This document shows, one piece after another, positions 1 to 7,171 of a stretch of DNA of 33,917 nt. The translations under genes were made by a program, and so were the position numbers. The DNA is taken from contig CAZOFD010000016.1 in assembly GCA_964579135.1 (NCBI GenBank), positions 1-33,917 on the forward strand. The letters are read 5' to 3'. Below the pieces are notes generated by a model that saw only the letters and a program-made list of their open reading frames with translations, searched no databases and had not been told where the DNA came from. How positions within the stretch are numbered: the stretch's first letter is position 1; the number at the start of each line of letters is the position of its first letter. This stretch comes from CAG-390 sp964579135. GTDB taxonomy: Bacteria > Bacillota > Clostridia > Oscillospirales > CAG-272.

Positions 1-863
1 TTCGCGTCGCACTCGGCGCTGCCCTCGGAAGAGGGGCGGTGCGCGTATTCGTCGCCGTGCGGCGTTTCGTCCCCCGCAAGACTATGCGGCAAACGAGGCT
101 TTGCGGGAACGTACTTCAGGGGGTCGTATATAAACGCGCGGCAAACGTACGAGGCGTCGACCACGCCGCATTTGTCGCAAAGCATTTTGTCGTCGTCGCT
201 GAGCGGACGCGCTTGCTCGCAGAGAGCGCAGCAACGATTTCTGTCGAATCCTTTATCGGCTTGCTTTGCGGAGCGCGAAACGTCGCTCTCGCGGATCTCG
301 TCGACGCTTTTCGAGGATACGAAAGCGGAGAAGAAAAACACGGCGTATACGACGAATATGGCAAGGCACACGAGCTCGACGCCGCTTTCGGCTATCGCGG
401 CGGGCAAAAAAGCGGCTTGCGGCAGGCACTCGGATATCGAAACGGTGGAGCCGCCGAGACGCGCCGCGTTCCACGCGAGATACGTTACGTATGCGTTTGC
501 CCCAAAGCAGACGACGGTCGCCGCAAAATTCATAACGGCACCGCCGCGGCGCAATATGCCCGCGCCGCATATCAGCGATTGCAAGCTGAGATATATTATC
601 CCGACGGTAACTGTGCCGCAAAATCCGCAGACCGCAACGGCGGGCGCGGCGACGCCCGTCAGCGACCCGACTCTTGCAAAGACGGCGCTTGCAAGCACAA
701 AATATATCGGCGTCATTATAAAATAGCAAAGAATTTTGCGCAAAGCGGACGCTTTTCCGATGCAAACGAACACGGCGAACGCGCAGATCAGTGCGATGAG
801 AGCCGTTGCGTAAATTGTCAGTAACGAGTATGAAATGCCTATTTGCGACAGATTAAAGCCCAT
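1..863 (-). CDS. Multi-pass membrane protein with C-terminal zinc ribbon, truncated by window edge
   Basis: The frame is open from an ATG at 863 to the window edge (287 codons seen, no stop), so the C-terminus is missing. A GGAGGG ribosome site lies 5 nt before the start. About five hydrophobic segments are visible, roughly at residues 8-30, 40-60, 62-85, 98-118 and 138-170. A soluble tail then carries two Cys pairs, CALC near residue 210 and CDKC near 230, spaced like a zinc ribbon. I do not recognise the family. The combination suggests a membrane-anchored metal-binding or protein-binding module, but that is inference. A strong promoter of its own overlaps the end of the ylbJ-like gene upstream. 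The reading frame is clear; the function is unknown. Confidence 0.8.
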   Translation of the reverse strand, partial: MGFNLSQIGISYSLLTIYATALIALICAFAVFVCIGKASALRKILCYFIMTPIYFVLASAVFARVGSLTGVAAPAVAVCGFCGTVTVGIIYLSLQSLICGAGILRRGGAVMNFAATVVCFGANAYVTYLAWNAARLGGSTVSISECLPQAAFLPAAIAESGVELVCLAIFVVYAVFFFSAFVSSKSVDEIRESDVSRSAKQADKGFDRNRCCALCEQARPLSDDDKMLCDKCGVVDASYVCRAFIYDPLKYVPAKPRLPHSLAGDETPHGDEYAHRPSSEGSAECDA

Positions 864-970
864 TTTTCCCTCCGAACGGAGCCCCGCGCCGACCGATGCG
901 GGTCAAAAATCCGAGATCGCGCTTTTTGACGCGCGCAACGTGCGCCGATATTGCGATCAATCTCGATTTT

Positions 971-999
971 ATTATATCAAAAGCCTTTCTTTCTGTCAA
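971..999 (-). promoter_or_regulatory. Sigma-A promoter for the zinc-ribbon membrane protein gene
   Basis: On the minus strand TTGACA (999-994) and TATAAT (976-971) are separated by 17 nt, with TG one base before the -10 hexamer (extended -10). It overlaps the last codons of the ylbJ-like gene, so the downstream gene can be transcribed independently. Confidence 0.85.
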
Positions 1000-2062
1000 G
1001 TTTTTCGGTCGGGGAAGAGAAAAACGGCGATAATGCGATTATTAAAACGGCAAATATTATGCGGTACCGGACGTTTTTCGCACTTTCGCACGCCGCGGAC
1101 GCATTTGCGAGTGCGGATAGCGCACTTGTGTGCTCCGTTGACGATAAGGGGGCTGCTATGGGCGAGAGCGCGGCGGCGACGGCTGCCGCAACGATTGTTT
1201 GCAGGGCTTTGGCGGCAAAATATTTTTTTGTCGACAATCCGTAATTTGCGCAAACGGACACGGTTTGCATATGCGTGGATAATCCCGACCAAGCGCAGGC
1301 GGCGCACGTTAAAACGAACGATGCGCGTGGCGGCAATACGGAAAGCGATGCGGCGCCCGACGTGAGCTCGAAAAACGCGCGCAATACGCTCGACGAAAAA
1401 ACGCCTTTCGTAAAAGGAGACAAAACGTCCGACAAAAGCCCCGCGACGCACGAGAAAAACGCGACGTTGGCGCAAACGCCGAGAAGCGACGAGGCTGCGG
1501 CACGTATCGACAATGCCAATATCTCCGCGACGCTGTGGCGTGGCGGTTCGCCGCAAGCGACGATGGGATTGGTGCAAGGCTGTTCTTTCCGCGGTGCGCG
1601 TTGCCGCGCGCAGATAAGGTACGCGAGCCCCGCCGCAAGCAGAACGACGTGTACGAGCAAGCCGTAAACAAGGTTGCCGTTTAGCTTTTGCCCGACGAAA
1701 AAAAGCGTAAAGCCAAGCGACGGGTAGGAGACGGCGCCGAGCAGGGTCTCCGCGTCCCGCTGCGAAAGCTCACCCTTTTCATATGCCTGCCCGACGGAGC
1801 GGCACCCCGCGGGGAAGCCGCATATTGCGCCGATCGGCACGTGCGACGCAACGCTCTTGATGACGGTATGCTTCGAGACCTTTTTGACGCCGTGCGCTCC
1901 GACACCGGTCGTGCGCGAGCGATTTATCGCCTCGGCGACCACGGTGAGCGGAAAAAGCGACGGAATGACCGACGAGGCGCACAGGTGCAGTGCGCTCAAG
2001 ACGTGATACGCCGCGCGAGACGGCGCGACGAAAACGAGTGCGATAAAAGCGGCTGCTGCCAA
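977..2062 (-). CDS. ylbJ: YlbJ-like sporulation integral membrane protein (Gate/nucleoside-recognition domain)
   Basis: A polytopic membrane protein of 361 aa from the TTG at 2062. The central segment CGFPAGCRSVGQAYEKG, followed by an acidic helix and a PSLGF stretch, matches the conserved loop of YlbJ/Gate-domain proteins, in which a G-x-P-x-G motif is followed by a short amphipathic helix. In Bacillus, YlbJ is a mother-cell membrane protein needed for robust spore formation; its transported substrate is not settled. The TTG start has no ribosome site. A GGAGGT at 2117-2112 instead fits an in-frame ATT at 2101, which would add 13 residues including a basic stretch before the first TM helix. 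The true start is therefore uncertain. It is divergent from yqfC, another sporulation gene. Confidence 0.75.
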   Translation of the reverse strand: MAAAAFIALVFVAPSRAAYHVLSALHLCASSVIPSLFPLTVVAEAINRSRTTGVGAHGVKKVSKHTVIKSVASHVPIGAICGFPAGCRSVGQAYEKGELSQRDAETLLGAVSYPSLGFTLFFVGQKLNGNLVYGLLVHVVLLAAGLAYLICARQRAPRKEQPCTNPIVACGEPPRHSVAEILALSIRAAASSLLGVCANVAFFSCVAGLLSDVLSPFTKGVFSSSVLRAFFELTSGAASLSVLPPRASFVLTCAACAWSGLSTHMQTVSVCANYGLSTKKYFAAKALQTIVAAAVAAALSPIAAPLSSTEHTSALSALANASAACESAKNVRYRIIFAVLIIALSPFFSSPTEKLDRKKGF

Positions 2063-2104
2063 AAACCGAGCCGATTTTGCAAGGCGTCCTTTTTTCGTAA
2101 TCGT

Positions 2105-2133
2105 TTGTTTTACCTCCGCATAAGATTTATAAG
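2105..2133 (+). promoter_or_regulatory. Possible promoter of the yqfC-mutS2 operon
   Basis: TTGTTT (2105-2110) and TATAAG (2128-2133) are 17 nt apart in the short divergent gap between ylbJ and yqfC. The match is weaker than the other promoters here. A sigma-E promoter would be expected for these genes in Bacillus; CATAAGAT at 2119-2126 vaguely resembles a sigma-E -10 but lacks a convincing partner. Confidence 0.35.
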
Positions 2134-2192
2134 ACCGCGCGGTGACGTTAAATCGTATTCGCGGCGGAAGAAATAAATGCGAGGTCTTTTGT

Positions 2193-2663
2193 ATGAACGA
2201 AAAAAAGGAATCTCCGTTGTGCGGAGGTGAAACGCCGAACGCTACGAAAAAAAGAGCGCCGCGGCGCGATAACGCGACGTGCGGCGCGAAAATCGGGACA
2301 GATTCCCGAAATTCGAAAAACGCGGCGCTTTGTCACGCGGACGGCGAGGCGCGCTTGCCGACGAAAAAATCGCGGCGCGGTCTTGCCACCGCGTTTTGCC
2401 GCAGATTCGACATCCCCGCGGATCTTGCCGCGGCGGGGATGACGCTTGAGCTGCGCGGCGACGGCGAATTGCTCGTTTGCGGCTGCCGAGAGATAACGGC
2501 GTACTCGGAAAGATACGTAAAAGTGCGTCTTCGTACCCATACCGTTGCGATACGGGGGGAATCGCTGTGCCTGACGGCTTATTACGACGGGCAAACGGGG
2601 ATAGACGGCGTGATACGGGTGATAGAGATAGATCCGCCGGGCGTCGATAAAGGACAAAAATGA
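2193..2663 (+). CDS. yqfC: Sporulation protein YqfC (YabP/YqfC family)
   Basis: 156 aa from the ATG at 2193, preceded by a GAGG site 6-7 nt upstream; a GTG at 2142 in the same frame lacks one. The C-terminal ~90 residues form the YabP/YqfC domain: beta-rich, with a pattern like LRGDGELLVCGCREITAYS and then R-x-H-x-V-x-I-x-G-x-x-L. The first ~65 residues are a Lys/Arg-rich, probably disordered extension, longer than usual for the family. In Bacillus yqfC is mother-cell expressed. The gene ends in an ATGA overlap with yqfD, so the two are probably translationally coupled. Identity rests on both the domain and the classic yqfC-yqfD-phoH order. Confidence 0.85.
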   Translation: MNEKKESPLCGGETPNATKKRAPRRDNATCGAKIGTDSRNSKNAALCHADGEARLPTKKSRRGLATAFCRRFDIPADLAAAGMTLELRGDGELLVCGCREITAYSERYVKVRLRTHTVAIRGESLCLTAYYDGQTGIDGVIRVIEIDPPGVDKGQK

Positions 2664-3847
2664 GTTTTTCACAGTTTGTTTTCGGCAAATGCCGCGTGAC
2701 GGCTAAAGAAAAAGACACGCTGAAACTTTTAAACCTGCTTCTTGCCTCGGGGATAGTTTATTATTCCCTGCGAGTGCGCGACGGCGAGGACACGGTGCTT
2801 TACGCTTCCCACGCGAGCGCCGCAAGACTTGCTTGCGTTGCCTCTGCGAGCGGAATTGCGCTGAGTGTCGAATCCGCGGGCGGGTTGCCGCATATGCTTC
2901 GCGCTTTGCGAAAAAGGGCGGGTCTTTGCGTCGGCGTCCTATTGTCTTTGGTGCTGATATGCCTTGCGCAGGGCGTGCTTTGGGAGGTGCGCGTCGTCGG
3001 TGAAACCTCGGTCGGCGAGGCGAGGATAAAAGAACTGCTTGCCGAGCACGGACTCGGCGTCGGTGTGCGATTGGCAAACCTCGACGTCGACAGGATACAA
3101 ACGGAATGCGCGCGCGACAGCGACGAGGTGGCGTGGATATCGGTCAACGTTTTCGGTACGGTGGCGCAGGTGGAGGTCGTGGAGGAGCGACGGGTCGACG
3201 AGGCGAAGCCTCGTGCCGACGGCGCAAACCTTGTGGCAAAGTGCGACGGAGTTGTGGTCGGTTACGAACTGGCGGCGGGCGAGCCGTGTCGAGCGATAGG
3301 GGAGACGGTCAAAAAAGGCGAGCTTTTGGCAAGCGGCGTTATAGACAGCGGACGCTTTGCGTGGCGTTGCGTATACGCCCGCGGCGCGGTGTACGCGCAA
3401 ACGTACAAAAAGGCTGCGCTCGCAGTGCCCCTGGCTTATACGAAAAAGACCGCCGTAAAGCGCAAAATATGCGAAATATCGCTCTTTTTTTTCGGTCGGG
3501 AACTAAAACTTTTCAAAAACAGTGGAAATTCGTCGGCGATGTGTGATACAATTAGTTCGATAAAATATTTGTATTCGACATCCGAACACACCGTGCCCGT
3601 CGGCATCGCGCTCAAGTCCGCGGTGCACTATGAGCGGGAGACGGCGTATCGCACGACGAGCGAGGCGTCGGAATACGCCCGATTTGAGCTCGAACGCAAG
3701 ATCGCCGCGCTCGGCGACGGCGTGCGCGTCGTGCGAAAAAAGATCTTCGAGAGCGAGAGCGAGGGGCTGCTTACCCTCGTGTACGAACTCTATTGCGTGG
3801 AGGATATAGCCGAAACGCGTGAGTTCTCGGTATCCGTCGGGGAGTGA
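2660..3847 (+). CDS. yqfD: Sporulation protein YqfD
   Basis: 395 aa, start ATG overlapping the yqfC stop. A soluble N-terminal domain (about residues 1-85) is followed by one TM helix (about 92-110, LCVGVLLSLVLICLAQGVLW) and a large external domain. The sequence after the helix, with VRVVGETSV and the later GE-x-V-KKGELLASG stretch, is typical of YqfD, a bitopic protein associated with the sporulation channel/forespore engulfment programme in Firmicutes. Around 3480-3575 the DNA becomes notably AT-rich compared with the rest of the gene, but the frame stays intact. It lies between yqfC and phoH as in many Clostridia and Bacilli. Confidence 0.9.
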   Translation: MSFSQFVFGKCRVTAKEKDTLKLLNLLLASGIVYYSLRVRDGEDTVLYASHASAARLACVASASGIALSVESAGGLPHMLRALRKRAGLCVGVLLSLVLICLAQGVLWEVRVVGETSVGEARIKELLAEHGLGVGVRLANLDVDRIQTECARDSDEVAWISVNVFGTVAQVEVVEERRVDEAKPRADGANLVAKCDGVVVGYELAAGEPCRAIGETVKKGELLASGVIDSGRFAWRCVYARGAVYAQTYKKAALAVPLAYTKKTAVKRKICEISLFFFGRELKLFKNSGNSSAMCDTISSIKYLYSTSEHTVPVGIALKSAVHYERETAYRTTSEASEYARFELERKIAALGDGVRVVRKKIFESESEGLLTLVYELYCVEDIAETREFSVSVGE

Positions 3848-3881
3848 AACGCAGTCGAATGCCAAACGGAAGGCTGACCTT

Positions 3882-4904
3882 ATGGAACGAAAGATCGTAA
3901 AGACGGATTCGCCCGAGACGACGGCAAAACTTTTCGGGCCTTTTGACTCGAACGTGAAAAAGATAGAGGAAAGCTTCGGCGTTTCCGTCGGGAGCGTCAA
4001 TGCGGACGGCGAGGACGCGCTGCGTATCGACGGCGAGGCTGAAAACGTCGAAAAAGCGGAAAGGTGCGTTTTATGCCTTTTAAAAATCGCAAAGCGAAAC
4101 GACGCTTTGACCGAGCAGAACGTGCTGTACGTTATAAATACCGTGCTCGAGGGCGGGGAGAGCGAGCTTGACGACTTCGACGAGAACTGCGTTTGCGTTA
4201 CGAGCCGCGGCAAACCCGTAAAGCCGAAGACCGCGGGGCAGGGCAAGTACGTCGAGGCTATGCGAAAAAACACGATAGTATTCGGCGTCGGACCCGCGGG
4301 CACGGGCAAAACCTTTCTTGCCGTAGCCGCGGCGGTCAAGGCGCTGCGCGAAAAAAAGGTCGCACGGATAGTTTTGACGCGCCCTGCGATAGAGGCTGGC
4401 GAGCGGCTCGGCTTTTTGCCGGGCGACCTGCAAAGCAAGATAGACCCTTATCTGCGTCCTTTGTACGACGCGCTTTTCGAGATGATGGGGGCGGAGAACT
4501 ATCAGCGCAATCTCGAAAAGCAGATTATCGAGGTCGCGCCGTTGGCTTATATGCGCGGCAGAACGCTTGACGACGCTTTTATAATTCTCGACGAAGCGCA
4601 AAACGCCACGTTCGAGCAGATGAAGATGTTTTTGACAAGGCTCGGCAACAATTCGAAAGCCGTTGTAACGGGCGACCTTACGCAAACGGATCTGCCGCTC
4701 TCTTTGCGGCAAAAGAGCGGGCTTGCCTCCGCCGTCGAGATCCTCGAAGGGATAGACGGAATCGCCGTGCACCGCTTTACCGAAAGGGACGTCGTGCGCC
4801 ACAAACTCGTGCAAAAAATAATTTCGGCATACGATAAATACGAAAAAGAGGGGCGCGCGGCGGAGCGCGCCGGCGGGCAACGCTATCGCAAACTGCCCCG
4901 GTGA
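3882..4904 (+). CDS. phoH: PhoH-like ATPase
   Basis: 340 aa from the ATG at 3882; an in-frame GTG at 3819 would overlap yqfD and is less likely. A KH-like N-terminal part (about 1-110) precedes the PhoH P-loop domain with Walker A GPAGTGKT near residue 138 and Walker B IILDEAQNA near 235. The GDLTQTDLP sensor stretch follows. The family couples ATP hydrolysis to RNA-related work, and its constant company with ybeY and era points to rRNA processing. The usual family length is about 310-330 aa, so this one is complete. The gap to yqfD is 34 nt and to ybeY 58 nt, consistent with one operon. Confidence 0.93.
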   Translation: MERKIVKTDSPETTAKLFGPFDSNVKKIEESFGVSVGSVNADGEDALRIDGEAENVEKAERCVLCLLKIAKRNDALTEQNVLYVINTVLEGGESELDDFDENCVCVTSRGKPVKPKTAGQGKYVEAMRKNTIVFGVGPAGTGKTFLAVAAAVKALREKKVARIVLTRPAIEAGERLGFLPGDLQSKIDPYLRPLYDALFEMMGAENYQRNLEKQIIEVAPLAYMRGRTLDDAFIILDEAQNATFEQMKMFLTRLGNNSKAVVTGDLTQTDLPLSLRQKSGLASAVEILEGIDGIAVHRFTERDVVRHKLVQKIISAYDKYEKEGRAAERAGGQRYRKLPR

Positions 4905-4962
4905 GTCGCGCCGAGGCGAAAAACGAAAAAAGCGTATTCGCAATTTCGGAGGAGATAAGATA

Positions 4963-5445
4963 ATGGAAGTTTATATTGATTTTGCCAACAGGAATCGCAA
5001 GGAAAAGGTAAGCGAGGAGCTGCGCGAACTCATTCGCCGTTCCGTGACGGCGACCCTCGAGAGCGAGGGCGTGGAGGATGACGCGGAAGTATCCGTTACG
5101 TTCGTTTCGAACGCAGGTATAAGAAAATTTAACCGCGAATATCGCGGTATCGATCGCGCGACGGACGTTTTGTCGTTTCCCATAGCCGACGACGGAGATC
5201 TCGACGAGGCTTTCGACGGCGAGCGTCTTCAGCTCGGCGACGTTGTGCTGTCTCTCGAGAGGGCGCGCGAGCAGTCCGAGACGTTCGGACACTCTTTCGA
5301 GCGCGAAGTCGCTTTTTTGACCGTTCATTCGGTTCTTCACCTGCTCGGATACGATCACGAAAAGGGCGAAGAAGAGGACGCCGATATGCGGCGCCGCCAA
5401 AGTGCCGTAATGGAAATAATGAATCTCGGAGTAAAAGAAAAATGA
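4963..5445 (+). CDS. ybeY: Endoribonuclease YbeY (rRNA maturation factor)
   Basis: 160 aa, ATG at 4963 behind a GGAGGAGAT ribosome site. The catalytic metal site is intact as HSVLHLLGYDH, giving H122, H126 and H132 in the H-x3-H-x5-H pattern of the UPF0054/YbeY family. The upstream TDVLSFP motif is also present. YbeY is a zinc-dependent RNase acting in 16S rRNA 3' end maturation and ribosome quality control. The stop overlaps the start of era (ATGA). The dgkA and cdd genes that often separate ybeY from era in Bacilli are absent here. Confidence 0.95.
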   Translation: MEVYIDFANRNRKEKVSEELRELIRRSVTATLESEGVEDDAEVSVTFVSNAGIRKFNREYRGIDRATDVLSFPIADDGDLDEAFDGERLQLGDVVLSLERAREQSETFGHSFEREVAFLTVHSVLHLLGYDHEKGEEEDADMRRRQSAVMEIMNLGVKEK

Positions 5446-6344
5446 AAAAGACAGTCTTCGTTTCAATAGTCGGCAGACCGAACGTCGGCAAATCCACGCT
5501 GATGAACAGGCTCCTCGGCGAAAAGGTTGCGATCGTATCGAACAAGCCGCAAACGACGCGTAACTGTATAAGGGGCATACTTACCGAGGGTGAGGCACAG
5601 TACGTCTTTTTCGACACGCCGGGTATCCACCGCCCGCAAAATCGGCTCGGCGACTATATGATGAGCGCCGCAAGCTCGGGTATGAAGCAGGGAGACGTGG
5701 TAATGCTCGTTGCGGATGCGGGACGCGAGGTCTCCGCAACCGAACGTAACGTGATCGACTATCTTAAAAAGAGCAATACTCCCGCAGTGCTTGTGCTTAA
5801 CAAGATAGATACTTACCGTCGGGAGAGGATCGCGGAAACGATAGCGGCATACGCCGCACTGCATAATTTCGACGCGGTGGTGCCCGTTTGCGCCAAAAGC
5901 GGCAAAAACACGCGGGAGGTTATGGACGAGTTGTCCCGCTTTTTGCGCGAGTCCGAATGGTTCTTTTCCGACGAGGCGGCAACGGACCAGACTATGCGTC
6001 AATACGTTGCGGAGATCGTGCGCGAGAAGCTTTTGCGTGCGCTTGACCGCGAAGTGCCGCACGGTATTGCCGTTGTCATCGAGGACTATCGGGATAACGG
6101 CACGCTTATAAGCATAAGGGCGGAAATCGTGTGCGAGCGAGCCTCGCACAAGCGGATAATAATCGGCAAAAACGGCGACGTGCTGAAAAAAGTCGGCACC
6201 TACGCGCGCGAGGAACTCGAAAAACTTACGGGCTGCAAGGTCTATATAGATCTGTGGGTCAAGGTAAAAGAGAATTGGCGTGACAGCGAGGGGCTTGTGC
6301 GCAACCTAGGCTATGACAAGCGCGACGTGGACGACGAGGAGTAA
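5442..6344 (+). CDS. era: GTPase Era
   Basis: 300 aa. G1 GRPNVGKST (residues 11-19), G3 DTPG (58-61) and G4 NKID (120-123) form the GTPase domain, and a C-terminal KH domain is seen with IIIGKNGDVLKKVG near residue 240. Era binds the 3' end of 16S rRNA during 30S assembly, which fits its position directly after ybeY. The length is the normal bacterial length. The start overlaps the ybeY stop and a GGAG lies about 11 nt upstream within ybeY. Confidence 0.97.
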   Translation: MKKTVFVSIVGRPNVGKSTLMNRLLGEKVAIVSNKPQTTRNCIRGILTEGEAQYVFFDTPGIHRPQNRLGDYMMSAASSGMKQGDVVMLVADAGREVSATERNVIDYLKKSNTPAVLVLNKIDTYRRERIAETIAAYAALHNFDAVVPVCAKSGKNTREVMDELSRFLRESEWFFSDEAATDQTMRQYVAEIVREKLLRALDREVPHGIAVVIEDYRDNGTLISIRAEIVCERASHKRIIIGKNGDVLKKVGTYAREELEKLTGCKVYIDLWVKVKENWRDSEGLVRNLGYDKRDVDDEE

Positions 6345-6347
6345 GCG

Positions 6348-7169
6348 ATGACTGCGACCGATACGGCGCGCGACTTTTGCACCGACGCGCTCGTTATTCG
6401 CGAGCTTGCACACGGCGAGCACGATAAGATATTGACTCTGCTTTCGCCCGAGCGCGGAAAAATCACGGCGATCGCCAAAGGTGCGCGCTCTTTGCGCAGC
6501 AAATTGCTCGGCTCGGCAAGGGCTTTTACTTGGGCGAATTTCGAGCTGCACCGCAAGGGCGATCTTTGCTGGGTGCGCGACGCCTCGGTCATCGAGCCGT
6601 TTGCGCAACTCGAAAAGGACGTTGAGGATATGTATCTCGCTCAGTATTTTGCGGACGTTTGTTGCGAACTGAGTGGCGAGGGAGTGCCCGCCGGGGAGAT
6701 CTTGCGCCTGACGCTGAACTCATATTACGCCGTGTGCCGCAAGCTGTTCGACAAGGCGAAGATAAAGGCGGTCTTCGAGTTTCGCGCGGCGGTAACGGCG
6801 GGGTATATGCCGGATCTCGCGGCTTGCGAAAAATGCGGAAAGACGAAAGCGGAAAACTTTTATCTTGACGTTATGAACGGAGATATAAAATGCTCCGAGT
6901 GCGTTTTTTCGTCTTTTTCCGCGCCTCCGCGCGACGACGGCACAACGGACGCCGACGGTGCGCGAACCATACTTTTGCCGCTTTCGCCCGCGGTGCTTGC
7001 GGCAATGCGGTACGTGGAGCAAGCCGACGCCGCTCGCGTTTTTTCGTTTGAGCTTAGGTCGGCGGGGGAGATGCGCGACTTTGCGCATATTTGCGAAACG
7101 TATTTGCTCAATCATTTGGGACGAAGTTTTTCTTCGCTCACGGTCTACAAAGATATCGGGAGAATTTAA
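6348..7169 (+). CDS. recO: DNA repair protein RecO
   Basis: 273 aa with GGAG 8 nt before the ATG, 3 nt after era. The N-terminal OB fold (about 1-85) includes the family pattern G-K-I-T-A-I-A-K-G-A-R; the helical C-terminal part carries a zinc-binding CEKCG ... CSEC site near residues 160-185. RecO works with RecR to load RecA onto SSB-coated gaps. The era-recO order is common in Firmicutes. Nothing is unusual in length or motifs. Confidence 0.93.
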   Translation: MTATDTARDFCTDALVIRELAHGEHDKILTLLSPERGKITAIAKGARSLRSKLLGSARAFTWANFELHRKGDLCWVRDASVIEPFAQLEKDVEDMYLAQYFADVCCELSGEGVPAGEILRLTLNSYYAVCRKLFDKAKIKAVFEFRAAVTAGYMPDLAACEKCGKTKAENFYLDVMNGDIKCSECVFSSFSAPPRDDGTTDADGARTILLPLSPAVLAAMRYVEQADAARVFSFELRSAGEMRDFAHICETYLLNHLGRSFSSLTVYKDIGRI

Positions 7170-7171
7170 AT

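Noticed and set aside
2119..2126. CATAAGAT before yqfC as a sigma-E -10 element
   Set aside because: Only a partial match and no convincing -35 partner; mentioned under the promoter entry but not called.
3524..3560. AT-rich stretch with TGATACAAT inside yqfD, resembling a -10 element
   Set aside because: No -35 hexamer at suitable spacing, and phoH starts more than 300 nt further on in an otherwise tight operon.
7091..7171. N-terminal extension of MutS2 from an ATG inside recO
   Set aside because: It overlaps recO by 79 nt, lacks a ribosome site and adds residues not typical of MutS2; the ATG at 7172 has GGGAG upstream.
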